Positions 41,835 through 51,809 of a stretch of 64,000 nucleotides of DNA are shown piece after piece. This stretch comes from Leifsonia xyli subsp. cynodontis DSM 46306 (GTDB lineage: Bacteria > Actinomycetota > Actinomycetes > Actinomycetales > Microbacteriaceae): contig NC_022438.1 of NCBI RefSeq assembly GCF_000470775.1, positions 1-64,000 of the forward strand. The letters run 5' to 3'. How positions within the stretch are numbered: the stretch's first letter is position 1; each line of letters begins with the position of its first letter. A program made the position numbers and the translations under genes. The notes beneath the pieces are model-generated. The model was not told where the DNA came from and did no database searches. It was given only the letters and a program-made list of their open reading frames with translations.

Positions 41835-42236
41835 TGTCGAACACGAGGAACACGACGCCCGAGGTGAGCACCGCCACGAGTCCGAGCGTGATGCGGAGCA
41901 GCTGGTTCGCGATCGCGACCGTTCGCGCCTTCTCGTGGTGGCCGAACAGCTGGCGGTGCAGGGCGACCGGTGCCAGGCCGAGGGTGGTGCATCCCGCTGC
42001 CAGCATGACGAGCACCAGGTAAAGACCGACCTGGAAAGAGTTGAGCCGGGCGAACCGGGACTGGAAGGCGATCGCGAGAAGGAAGCCCGAGATCAGCTGT
42101 GTGCCGGTCTGCGTGACGCGGAGTTCCTGCAGGATCTCGTTCCAGTTGCGGTCGGCGCGCTGCGCGGCTGACTCCGGTCGGCCGTCGGCGGGTTCGATCT
42201 CCCCGGCAGGGGTGCGTCGGACAGGGGCTGCGTCAT
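41704..42236 (-). pseudogene. DUF6328 membrane protein, start region out of frame
   Basis: The body is a conserved actinobacterial membrane protein with about four helices: RNWNEILQELRVTQTGTQLI at the front, SGFLLAIAFQSRFARLNSF, then LGLAPVALHRQLFGHHEKAR and two long hydrophobic helices. In this frame no ATG, GTG or TTG exists between the upstream stop and residue 100 of the family. A suitable ATG at 42236 (MTQPLSDAPLPG) lies in another frame, and loss of one base in the run of C at 42201-42204 (plus strand) would explain it. Translation from an internal GTG at 42015 would give only the last 103 residues. Function of the family is unknown. Confidence 0.72.
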
Positions 42237-42323
42237 CGTCCTATGCTGCGCTCCCGCAGCCTCGCGGCGCAACGGAGCAGGGAGAGTCCGGGGAAACGCG
42301 ACAGTCCCCGGCCGGTGACGGGA

Positions 42324-43505
42324 TCAGCCCGCCGAGCAGGCCCCTGAGCTGATCGCGACCGAGCCGACGGAGCTGAGGACGGGCCTCAGCTCGTCGAGCG
42401 TGAGGGCGTACCCGGTCTCCGGGTCCACGGTCGAGCGGGCGAAAACGACGCCGACCACGTCACCGGCGGAATCGAGCAGGGGCCCGCCGGAGTTCCCGGG
42501 ACGGACCGAGCCGCGGAGCGAGTAGATCTCGCGCTCTACGATTCCGCTCTGGTAGATGTCCGTTCCGCGCGCGATGAGCTGGTCGCGCACGCGCTGCGGC
42601 GAGATGGCGAACGGTCCGGCGCCCGGGTAGCCCGCGGCGTAAGCCGCCTCGCCCGCGCCGAGGTCCTGGCCGATGTCGAGCGGCGGTGCGCTGAGGCCGG
42701 TGACGCCCAGCACCGCGAGGTCGCGCTCGGGATCGAAAGCCAGCAGCGTCGCGCGGTCGATGTCGTCGCCGTCGCGGATCACCACCGAGGCCGCGCCCGC
42801 GACCACATGCGCGTTGGTGACGACGCGGCCGGGTTGCACGACCCAGCCGCTGCCCTCCGAGTCGATGCCGCACGCGGGTTTCGAGGCGAGGACGGTCACG
42901 ACAGAGCTCCGCGACTTGGCGACGGCTGCCGGGACGGAATCGCCGGGGGCCTGAACGTTCTTGATCGGCTCGGCGTCCTCGAAGACCTTCGGCAGCCCGG
43001 CGCTGGCGAGCGCGTCGTCCACCGCGCCGAGCACGCTCGAGGACGGCAGCGGGGCGATGCCGTTCAGGGTCGCGACCACCCGTGACGAGCCGGCGGCCTG
43101 CACGACGGTCGCGAGACTCGTCGCCATCGCGAAACCGGCCACCAGCCAGACGGCGACGGCCCAGGTGAGCACGCCCAGCGCACCTCCGATCAGCGAGTCC
43201 AGCCACCGGACCGGACCGTGGCGGAGCAGTTTGGCGATAAGCGCTGCCGCAGCGGTCGCGATCGCGTACACGACGGTGGCGGACACCAGGATGACGACGG
43301 CCGCCACGATGGACCGCTGCGAGACGCCGGTGAGGCCCGATGCGGCCATCCACCCGACGACCGTCGGCGCGAGCGTCAGGCCGAGCGCGAGACCGCACGC
43401 GAGACCGATCAGCGACCCGGCCGCTTTGATGGCGCCGTTGCTCAGACCGGCGATCATCGCCAGGACGGCGAGCACCAGAAGCACGACGTCCACCACGATC
43501 TCCAC
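42324..43505 (-). CDS. marP: MarP-like membrane serine protease (CvpA plus trypsin domains)
   Basis: Periplasmic protease held by four membrane helices, known in mycobacteria for acid resistance and cleavage of peptidoglycan hydrolases. The GTG at 43505 (VEIVVDVVLLVLAVL) starts a 393-residue protein. The first 150 residues are a CvpA-like four-helix domain. The chymotrypsin-fold domain has His in TNAHVVAG, Asp in DPERDLAVL and Ser in RPGNSGGPLLD. Two cysteines (CGIDSEG and the C-terminal SGACSAG) may form the redox disulfide described for MarP. An upstream start would add a non-conserved proline-rich stretch. Confidence 0.9.
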   Translation of the reverse strand: MEIVVDVVLLVLAVLAMIAGLSNGAIKAAGSLIGLACGLALGLTLAPTVVGWMAASGLTGVSQRSIVAAVVILVSATVVYAIATAAAALIAKLLRHGPVRWLDSLIGGALGVLTWAVAVWLVAGFAMATSLATVVQAAGSSRVVATLNGIAPLPSSSVLGAVDDALASAGLPKVFEDAEPIKNVQAPGDSVPAAVAKSRSSVVTVLASKPACGIDSEGSGWVVQPGRVVTNAHVVAGAASVVIRDGDDIDRATLLAFDPERDLAVLGVTGLSAPPLDIGQDLGAGEAAYAAGYPGAGPFAISPQRVRDQLIARGTDIYQSGIVEREIYSLRGSVRPGNSGGPLLDSAGDVVGVVFARSTVDPETGYALTLDELRPVLSSVGSVAISSGACSAG

Positions 43506-43590
43506 GGGCTCACCCTGCCCCACCAGGCTGGGGGAGCGCTGGGGTGGCGCTGGGTCGCGGCGCAGAGGCCGAAGCCCTGCCGGGGGTGGG

Positions 43591-43995
43591 TCAGCGCCGC
43601 TCGGCGGTGCCGCCCGCGGGAGGCTGGTAGGCGAAGGCGTAGGAGTCCGACACGGTGTGACCATCGGAGGAGACAGCCTGATAGGTGACGGTGTACCGTC
43701 CGCCGTTGCCGAGGGAGACGGGTGCGCTGATGGTCGAACCGGAGACCGTCACGCATCCCGTCTCGAAGTGCCGTGAGTCGCTGTCCGGCCCGGTGACCGT
43801 GATCAGGGTGCCGGTGCCGTCGCCGCTGAGGTCGAGCACCGGTGCGTTGAAGGTCAGCGTCACGGAGCCGATCGGTGCGGTGACCGTCGAATCGGCAGCC
43901 GGGTCGTTGGAGATCAGGTAGTCGTGCGCCGCGGCGCCCGTGACGGGCAGCACGATGAGCGCGAGGGCCGCGGCGGCGAGGAGTCGGCGGTTCAT
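43591..43995 (-). CDS. CopC-domain secreted protein
   Basis: A 134-residue exported protein with a signal peptide (LLAAAALALIVLPVTGAAA) and a copper-resistance CopC domain starting at AHDYLISNDPAADSTV. The His right after the cleavage site and the later SDGHTVSDSYAF motif are typical copper ligands of CopC. The usual C-terminal membrane helix seen in actinobacterial YcnJ/CopC-like proteins is absent, and the protein ends in PPAGGTAERR. No CopD gene is adjacent. A periplasmic copper-binding role is inferred. Confidence 0.87.
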   Translation of the reverse strand: MNRRLLAAAALALIVLPVTGAAAHDYLISNDPAADSTVTAPIGSVTLTFNAPVLDLSGDGTGTLITVTGPDSDSRHFETGCVTVSGSTISAPVSLGNGGRYTVTYQAVSSDGHTVSDSYAFAYQPPAGGTAERR

Positions 43996-44104
43996 GCCAG
44001 AACCCTAGTTGATCCACTCGCAGAGAGCCCGAAGGCCATCCCCTGTGTAGGTATTCTACGAGGGATGCCCGGGCCCGCCCGAACTCCCGGACGAAGGAGG
44101 TGCT

Positions 44105-45343
44105 GTGCCCACAGCAGCCAATCTTCCTGCGGTCGCCGCGTTCAATGAGACCGTCGTGCTCGACGCTGTGCGCCGCTCGGCCGACGGGCTGAGCCGGGTC
44201 GAAGTCGCTGCGGCGACGGGCCTCTCCGCGCAGACCGTCACGAATGTGACGCGCCGGTTGCTCGCGCAGGGGGTCATTCGCGAGGCCGGGAAGCACAGCG
44301 AGGGCAGCCCCGGGAAGCCGCGCACCATCCTGCGTCTGGACCCGGCCGGGGCCTACGCGGTCGGTGTGCATCTCGATCCCACTGTGATCACCTGCGTCCT
44401 GCTCGATCTGGAAGGCGTGGTGGTGAGCCACCTGCGCCGCCCGTCGCCCCCGGACGGGGACGCTGTCGCGACGCTGGCGGCCACGGCGGAGGCGATCGCC
44501 GCTCTCTTGGCGACCCCGGGTGTGGACTCCGGACGCGTGATCGGTGTCGGTGTGGCCACTCCCGGCCCGATCGACACCGAGACGGGCGTCGTCGTTCGCC
44601 CGCCGCTCATCCCCGGCTGGAACGACTTCCACCTCCGCGACGAGCTGACGGCCGCCACGGGACTGCCCGCGCTGCTCGCGAAAGACGTCACGAGCGCCGC
44701 TGTCGCTGAGCGCTGGCGCGGCCCTGCTGGGGCCAGCGGTGACTACGCATTCGTGTACTACGACACCGGGGTCGGGGTCGGGGTCGGGTTCGTGCTCGGC
44801 GGCTCCGTCTACACCGGGTTCACCGATAACGCGGGCGATGTCGGGCACGCGCTGGTCGACCCCGGCGGCGCGCTCTGCACGTGCGGTCGGCGCGGCTGCT
44901 ACGGCGAGTCCGTCCGGCCGTACCGGCTGGTGATGCAGGGACTGTGGGCCGGCATCCTGCCCGTTCCGCCCGGACTGGAGATCGTAGCCTGGGAGGATGC
45001 GCCCCTGGATGTCGAGACCGTCGACGCGCTGTTCACACGCCTGGCCGCCGCGGCGGAGGCGGGCGACGGGCAGGCCGCGGAGATCGTGGACCGCAGCATC
45101 CGCAGCACCGCTTTCTACCTGTCCAATCTGACCGCACTGCTCGACCTCGACCGCGTCGTCTTCGGTGGACCCTCCTGGGCTCGGGTGGAGAGCCGCTACC
45201 TCGACCAGCTGCCGCAGCGGCTCGCCGAGTTGCACATCGACACCCTGACCCATCCCACGGCCATCCTCACCAGCGCCGTGGGCGAAGATGTCGCGGCCGT
45301 CGGCGCAGCCTGCCTGGTGCTGGATGCGAACTTCGCCCCGTGA
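44105..45343 (+). CDS. ROK-family transcriptional regulator of the mannoside operon
   Basis: A 412-residue repressor starting with GTG after AAGGAGG. The winged helix is in LSRVEVAAATGLSAQTVTNV (about 30-49). The ROK domain has VGVATPGPID, YDTGVGVGVGFVLGG and the zinc motif GHALVDPGG...CTCGRRGCYGE. It precedes a binding protein, two permeases and an alpha-mannosidase in the same direction, with a perfect palindrome (45425-45441) in between. The regulator is intact while every gene it should control is broken. Confidence 0.9.
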   Translation: MPTAANLPAVAAFNETVVLDAVRRSADGLSRVEVAAATGLSAQTVTNVTRRLLAQGVIREAGKHSEGSPGKPRTILRLDPAGAYAVGVHLDPTVITCVLLDLEGVVVSHLRRPSPPDGDAVATLAATAEAIAALLATPGVDSGRVIGVGVATPGPIDTETGVVVRPPLIPGWNDFHLRDELTAATGLPALLAKDVTSAAVAERWRGPAGASGDYAFVYYDTGVGVGVGFVLGGSVYTGFTDNAGDVGHALVDPGGALCTCGRRGCYGESVRPYRLVMQGLWAGILPVPPGLEIVAWEDAPLDVETVDALFTRLAAAAEAGDGQAAEIVDRSIRSTAFYLSNLTALLDLDRVVFGGPSWARVESRYLDQLPQRLAELHIDTLTHPTAILTSAVGEDVAAVGAACLVLDANFAP

Positions 45344-45424
45344 GTCGAAAGCCGGGAGAATGTTGCATTCTAAATCCCCCTCATCCGAGGGTGAGGTGAG
45401 AATTTCATTGTGGGCATTGCTCTT

Positions 45425-45441
45425 TAAATCAAATTGATTTA
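45425..45441. promoter_or_regulatory. Perfect 17-base palindrome, operator of the mannoside operon
   Basis: TAAATCAA and TTGATTTA flank a single central A. The site is AT-rich in a GC-rich region, 57 bases before the binding-protein start, and follows the ROK gene. This is the expected form and place of a ROK operator. Confidence 0.7.
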
Positions 45442-45497
45442 CAAATTACGAAGTGTCTGCGGCGTCCCGCCGGGAGACCGTATGCAAAGGAGCATCG

Positions 45498-46855
45498 ATG
45501 AAGCGAAACAGCTTTTTGGCGGCCGCCGTCGCCACCGTAGCACTCGTCGCGCTGGCCGGGTGTTCGCCTTCCTCCGGGGGAGGCGACGGGAAGACCATCA
45601 AGGTCGCGTTCCAAGACTTTGGATCGGACATCATCGCGAATTTCATGGGCAAGGCCAAAACGGAGTTCGAGAAGGCTAATCCCGGCACCAAGGTCACCCT
45701 TGTGCCGATCAAAGCCGCCGAGAACGACTATTACACCAAACTCTCGCTGATGAACCGCGCCGCTGCGACAGCGCCGGATGTCATGTCGGAGGACACCTTC
45801 CTCATCCGTGCCGATGCGCAAGCCGGCTACCTGGCCCCGCTCGACTCCTACGTCGGCAAATGGTCCGACTGGTCGAACTTCTACGACAACGCGAAGGCCG
45901 CCGGCAAGGGCGACGACGGCAAGGTGTACGGCATCCCCACCGGGACCGACACCCGCGGGCTCTGGTACAACAAGCAGATCTTCGAGAAGGCGGGCATCGC
46001 GACGCCGTGGGAGCCCAAGAGCTGGGACGACGTTCTCAGCGCGGCGAAGAAGATCAAGGCGGCAGACCCGGGCGTCATCCCGCTCAATATCTTCTCCGGC
46101 AAGGCCGCCGGCGAGGCGAGCTCGATGCAGGGCTTCGAGATGCTGCTGTACGGCGCGAGCGAGAAGGGGCTCTACGACGACAAATCGGGCAAGTGGATCA
46201 CCGGCTCCAGGGCGTTCACGGAGGCGTTGGACGTGATCAAGGAGGTCTACCAGGGCGGTCTCGGCCCAGGCCCCGAGATCACAAGCGACACGAACTACCA
46301 GAACACGATCAACAACCAGCTCGTGCCGCAGGGCAAGCTGGCGATCAACCTCGACGGCTCGTGGGCCTCGAACGCCTGGCTGCCGACAGGCGCGACGCCG
46401 TGGGCGGACTGGTCGAAGGTGATGGGCACGGCGCCCATGCCGACGATGGACGTGCAGGACCCGGGCAAGATCAGCCTCTCCGGCGGCTGGACATTCTCGA
46501 TGGGCGCCAAGAGCGCGGCGAAGGACACGGCCTGGAAGTTCATCACCTTCGTCACCGACAAAGAACGGTCGCTCGAGTACAACATCAACACGGCCGGCAT
46601 CCCGGTGCGGAAGGATGTCGCCGCCGACCAGAAGACAAGGACTCCAACCCGACGTCCGAGTTCTTCTCCTCGCTGGTGGCCGTGACGAAGTTCCGGCCCG
46701 CGACGCCGGACTATCCGAAGATCTCGAACGGCATCCAGGTGGCGATGGAGTCCGTGATGACCGGGCAGTCCTCATCGGCCGAGGCCGCGAAAGTCTACGA
46801 CGACACCGTCGTCGGGATCGTCGGCGAGGGCAAGACGGAGAAAGCGGCTCAGTAA
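45498..46855 (+). pseudogene. Extracellular sugar-binding lipoprotein (family 1), frameshifted
   Basis: CUT1 oligosaccharide-binding protein. The ATG at 45498 follows AAAGGAG; the signal ends in the lipobox VALAGC (Cys22). The fold is typical (VAFQDFGSDIIANFMG, GLWYNKQIFEKAGI, LAINLDGSWASNAWL). Near 46631-46635 one base is missing (CAGAAGACAAGG), so after GIPVRKDVAADQK the frame ends early at 46685. The other frame continues DKDSNPTSEFFSSLVAV to a natural stop at 46855. About the last 75 residues, part of the C-terminal lobe, are lost. Confidence 0.85.
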
Positions 46856-46857
46856 CC

Positions 46858-47837
46858 GTGACCCCCACTCTTGATGCGACCGCGCGCGGCCGGACCCACC
46901 CGGTCCGGCCGCCGCGCGGGCGGTCGAAGGAACGTTCGCGCGCCCACGCCCGCCGCGCCCACGCCCGGACTGTCCCCCTGGTGCCCGCCATCGGCCTGTT
47001 GGCGGTCTTCCTGCTCGGGCCCATCCTCTTCTCTTTCTACGGCTCGTTCACGAATATGTCGCTCACCGGCTCCGCGGCCGCGTCGAGCGAGTGGGTGGGG
47101 CTGCAGAACTACATCGACCTGTGCAGAACTACATCGACCTGTTCAAGAGCCCCGACTTCCCGGTCTCGGTCTGGCTGACCCTCGTCTTCCTCCTCGGCTC
47201 GGCTGTCATCGGCCAGAACGTGGTGGGGATGGCGCTGGCGCTGCTCATGCGCTCCGGCAGCCGCTGGGTGAGCGTTCTCGTCTCGACCTTCGTCGTGGGA
47301 GCGTGGGTGCTGCCGGAGATCGTGGCGGCGTTCGCGTCCTACGCGTTCTTCAGCCAGCACGGCACGCTCAACGCCATCCTCGCCGTGTTCGGGATCACCG
47401 GGCCGTCGTGGCTGTTCGCCTTCCCGATGCTCTCGATCATCCTGGCGAACACCTGGCGCGGGACCGCGTTCTCGATGCTGGTCTACTCAGCGGCGCTGCA
47501 GGAGGTGCCGCCGGAGATCACCGAGGCCGCCGAGGTCGACGGAGCGAGCGGCGTCAAGCGGTTCTTCCTCGTCACGCTGCCGATGATCCGGCGGAGCATC
47601 TCGACCAACCTGATGCTCATCACCCTGCAGACGCTCTCGGTCTTCACGCTCATCTATGTGATGACCGGCGGCGGTCCGGGCAACAAGAGCATGACCCTGC
47701 CGGTGCTCGCCTACCAGAAGGCGTTCAAGTTCTCCGAGCTCCGCTATGGCACGGCGATCGCGACCATCCTGCTGCTCGTCGGCGCTGCCTTCGCGATCGT
47801 GTACGTGCGTGCGCTCAAGACGGAGGCGGACTCGTGA
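46858..47837 (+). pseudogene. Sugar ABC transporter permease (MalF-like), broken by a 20-base tandem duplication
   Basis: The GTG at 46858 (VTPTLDATARG) begins a CUT1 permease with a basic N-terminus and helix LVPAIGLLAVFLLGPIL. At GLQNYIDL an exact duplication of 20 bases (47102-47121 and 47122-47141) shifts the frame, and translation stops at 47178. With one copy removed the protein continues NYIDLFKSPDFPVSVWLTL through the permease signature EAAEVDGASGVKRF and ends VYVRALKTEADS. It would have about 320 residues. The duplication is an unambiguous loss-of-function change. Confidence 0.9.
47102..47141 (+). repeat. 20-base direct tandem duplication
   Basis: TGCAGAACTACATCGACCTG occurs twice with no gap. 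One unit is the normal coding sequence for the permease, and the second disrupts the frame. Exact identity of the units points to a recent event. Confidence 0.95.
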
Positions 47838-48670
47838 AACTCTCCTCGCCCAACGGCATCGCCCTGAAGTGGACGGCCAATGTCCTGCTCCTGCTCCTCG
47901 GCATCGTGTTCGTGCTGCCGCTCGTCTGGGTCGTGCTCGCTTCGTTCGACGGCGCTGCGACGCTCTCGGTCGGCTGGCCGAAAGAGTGGACGCTGGAGAA
48001 CTTCCACAAGGTGCTCACGCCCGAGCTGGCTTTCTTGCCGCTGTGGAACAGCCTCCTGCTCTCCGCGGGGTGCGCGATCGCCACGGTGGTCGTCGCCATC
48101 CTCGCGGCCTATCCGCTGTCGCGCTACCCCACCCGGTTCAACCGCCCGTTCCTCTATGTCATCCTGTTCGGGACCAGCCTGCCGATCACGGCGATGATGG
48201 TGCCGGTCTACAGCCTCTTCGTGTCGCTCAGCCTGATCGACTCGCTGGGCGGGACCATCCTGTTCATGGCGGCCTCGTCCCTTCCGATAGCGATCTGGAT
48301 GACGAAGAACTTCGTCGACTCGGTGCCGATCTCCCTGGAGGAGGCGGCCTGGGTGGATGGCGCGTCCAGCATGAAGACGCTGTGGACAGTCGTCGTCCCC
48401 CTGGTGCGCCCCGGCATCGCCGTCGTGTTCATCTACGTTTTCGTGGCGGCGTGAGGCAACTTCTTCGTGCCCTTCGTGCTGTTGCTGAGCCCGGAGAACC
48501 AGCCGGCCGCGGTGAGCATCTTCACCTTCTTCGGCCAGTACGGCGCGGTGGCCTACGGCCAGCTCGCCGCTTATTCGCTCATCTACTCCGTTCCCGTCAT
48601 CGCCCTCTATGTCATCGTCTCCCGCGCGCTCGGCGGCTCGTCCGTGCTCGCGGGGGCGGTGAAGGGCTGA
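47834..48670 (+). pseudogene. Sugar ABC transporter permease (MalG-like) with a nonsense codon
   Basis: The GTG at 47834 overlaps the stop of the first permease (GTGA). The protein is a CUT1 permease: WTANVLLLLLGIVFVLPLVW at helix 1 and EEAAWVDGASSMKTLW at the cytosolic loop. After FIYVFVAA a TGA at 48452-48454 replaces the expected Trp of the VAAWGNFFVPFVLL motif. The frame then continues unbroken to the proper end (RALGGSSVLAGAVKG) at 48670. A single-base TGG to TGA change explains it. Loss of the last two helices should abolish function. Confidence 0.9.
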
Positions 48671-48696
48671 CCGCTCCCCCGAAAAGGAGTCTTCTC

Positions 48697-51679
48697 TTGT
48701 ACCAGCACAACCAGCTCGCAGAGATGCGGGTCGATCGTTTCGTGCGCGAGCGTCTGACGCCCGCTCTCGAGCGCGCGGCCGTTCCGGTGACCGTCGAGGC
48801 GTGGGAGGCGCCGGATGAGCCGGTGCCGTTCGCAGAGGCCGCGGCGGCCGAGTTCACGCCGTTCGCCATCGGCCGTCCGTGGGGCCGTCCGTGGGGCACG
48901 GTGTGGTTCCGGGTCACCGGGACGGTTCCGGCCGAGTGGGAGGCCGCGGCAGAGGATGTCGAACTGGTCGTGGACCTCGGGTTCACGGCGGGGCAGGCCG
49001 GTTTCCAGGCGGAGGGCCTGGTCTGGGCGACCGACGGGGCGATCCTCAAGGCGCTCGAGCCCTACAACTCTTATGTTCGGCTCCGCGTCGCTCCCGGCGA
49101 GTCCTTCGAGCTGTTCATCGAAGCGGCGGCCAACCCGGATGTCGGCTCCGACTGGTCCTTTCGGCCCACCCTGGTCGGCCGCAAGTCCACCGCGCCGCAG
49201 GAGCCGATCTACACGCTCCGGCGAGTGGATGTCGTGCATCGCGACCGCGAGGTGTGGGAGCTGGTGCAGGACTTCTCCACGGCGCGGGAGCTCGCCGCGG
49301 TTCTCCCCGAGACCTCCCCGCGCCGGGCAGCTCTGTTCGCTGCGCTGGAGGATGCGGTGGAGGCCGTCGATCCGTTCGCGGTCGCGAGCACCGCATCCCG
49401 TGGCCGCGCGGCGCTCGCCGGGGTGCTGGCCTCGCCCGCGGCGGCGACCGCCCACAGGGTGTTCGCCGTTGGGCACGCCCACATCGACTCGGCGTGGCTG
49501 TGGCCGGTGCGCGAGACGATCCGCAAGTGCGCGCGGACGTTCTCGAATGTGCTCGATCTGATGGACCAGGACCCGGACTTCGTGTTCGCCTGCTCGTCCG
49601 CTCAGCAGTTCGAGTGGATGCAGCGGTTCTACCCTGAGCTCTTCGAGCGCATCCGCCGCCGCGTCGCCGAGGGCCGGTTCGTCCCCGTGGGCGGCATGTG
49701 GGTGGAGTCGGACACGAACCTCCCCGGCTCGGAGGCGATGGCCCGTCAGTTCGTGGAGGGCAAGCGTTTCTTCCAGGAGCAGCTCGGCGTCGAGTCGCTG
49801 GAGGTCTGGCTGCCCGACTCGTTCGGCTACTCGGGCGCGCTGCCGCAGATCGCGCGCGCTGCCGGGATGGAGAGCTTCCTCACGCAGAAGATCTCGTGGA
49901 ACGAGGTGAACAGGTTCCCGTACCACACCTTCCAGTGGGAGGGCATCGACGGGACGCGGATCTTCACGCACTTTCCGCCGGTGGACACCTACAACTCCAT
50001 TCTCTCGGGCGCGGAGCTGGCGCACGCCGAGCGGAACTTCGCGGACAAGGGCCGCGCGAACACGTCGCTGGTCCCCTTCGGCTTCGGCGACGGCGACGGT
50101 GGGCCGACTCGCGAGATGGTCGGCTGCGAAACGCGCCGCCGACCTCGAGGGCTCCCCGCGCGTCCGCGTGGCCTCGCCGGCCGACTTCTTCGCGGCTGCG
50201 CGCGCCGAGTTCGATCCGGCGCCGGTGTGGGCGGGCGAGCTGTACCTCGAATTCCACCGCGGGACGTACACTTCGCAGGCGCGCACCAAACAGGGCAACC
50301 GGCGAAGCGAGGCGCTGCTGCACGAAGCCGAGCTGTGGGCGGCGACGGCCGCGGTTCGGACCGGGGCCGAGTACCCGGCGGAGGAACTGCGGGAGGCGTG
50401 GCGGACGGTGCTTTTGCAGCAGTTCCACGACATCCTGCCCGGTTCCTCGATCGGCTGGGTTCACGATCAGGCTGTCGAGAACTACGCGCTGGTCGCACGC
50501 TTGCTGGAGGGGATCATCGACAGCTCGTTCTCGGCGCTGGGCGGCGGCGCACCGGCCGTCGTGGTCAACGCAGCGCCCTTCGCGGTGGACGGAGTGCCCG
50601 CCGGCGGGGCCGGCGTGCCGGTCCGCGGCCAGGACGCCCGCCTCGAACGGGACGGCGGCGGCTTCCGGCTGATCAACGACCGCATCGCGGTGACGGTGGA
50701 CGCCGACGGCCTCATCCCCTCGATCGTGGAGGCGGCGACCGGCCGCGAGGTCCTGCCACCCGGGTCGCGCGCCAATCTGCTCCAGCTCTTCCGGGACACC
50801 CCCGTCCAGTGGGACGCCTGGGATGTCGATATCGAGTACCGTCTCTCCAGCGAGGACCTCACGGCGCTGGAGTCGATGGAGATCGCCGCCCAGACTCCGG
50901 AGGCCGTTTCCCTCCGGCTGACCCGTCGTTTCGGCTCCTCGACGGTCGTGCAGACGCTCACCCTCGCGGCGGGATCGCCCGCGCTCGACATCGAGACGCG
51001 CATCGACTGGCGCGAGCGGCAGCGGATGCTGAAGCTCGCCTTCCCCGTGGACGTCCACACGACCTCCGCCCGCTCCGAGATCCAGTTCGGCCACCTCGAA
51101 CGCCCCACCCACACCAATACGAGCTGGGATGTCGCCCGGTTCGAGACGAGCGCGCACCGCTGGGTGCATGTCGGCGAGAGCGGTTTCGGGGTCGGCGTCG
51201 CGAACGACGCCACCTACGGCCACGACATCACCCGCCATGAGCGCGAGGGCGGCGGCACGTACTCTCTGGTGCGGCAGACACTGCTGCGTGCTCCGGTCTT
51301 CCCCGACCCGGAGGCCGACCAGGGCGAGCACACCCTGCGCAGCGCGATCGTCGTCGGAGGGGTGCAGGCCGCCATCGAGCAGGGCTACCGGCTGAACCTC
51401 CCGCCGCGCCGGGCGACCGCCGAGGTGGAGCCGCTGGTGGCCTCGACTTCGCCCGCCGCGGTGATCGAGACGGTCAAACTGGCCGAGGACGGTTCGGGGG
51501 ATGTCATCGTGCGTCTCTACGAGTCCTGCGGAGCCCGCGCGACGACGACGGTCGCGGCGGGATTCCCGCACCGGGGGATTCAGCGCACCGATCTGCTCGA
51601 ACGCGAGCTGGGCGCCGCGGAGGCGACGTTCACCCTCCGTCCTTTCGAACTCGTCACCCTGCGTTTCAGCCGCGGGTGA
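48697..51679 (+). pseudogene. Alpha-mannosidase (GH38), frameshifted
   Basis: Hydrolyses alpha-mannosides, probably those imported by the upstream transporter. The TTG at 48697 (MYQHNQLAEMRVDRF) follows AAAAGGAG. GH38 motifs are clear: VGHAHIDSAWLWPVRET, VPVGGMWVESDTNLPGSE (near the nucleophile), WLPDSFGYSG and LLQQFHDILPGSSIGW. Between them, near 50119-50125, the frame shifts: TREMVGCETR in one frame, SAAKRAADLEGSPRVRV in the other. The second part runs to 51679 with the beta-sandwich domains intact. Unbroken, it would have about 993 residues. It is the last gene of the dead mannoside operon. Confidence 0.88.
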
Positions 51680-51685
51680 CCTGCC

Positions 51686-51717
51686 CCCGCCCCGGGTCGC
51701 GCCACGTCCGGGGCGGG
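51686..51717 (+). terminator. Hairpin at the end of the mannosidase operon
   Basis: CCCGCCCCGG (51686-51695) pairs perfectly with CCGGGGCGGG (51708-51717) around a 12-base loop, seven bases past the stop. No T run follows, so it may be only a partial terminator. Confidence 0.5.
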
Positions 51718-51809
51718 CCGCCTGCGCACGATCCCGTTGCGCTCGCCGACCCGAAAAGGGTCGACGGCGGAGGCAGCGCGTTTCCCCCATCCGGGCTAGT
51801 GTGGCGAGC

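Noticed and set aside
47746..51240. Single open frame of 1164 codons spanning permease genes and mannosidase
   Set aside because: Its first 300 codons are a shadow frame of the permeases. Only the later part is a real protein, with its own TTG start and ribosome site at 48697.
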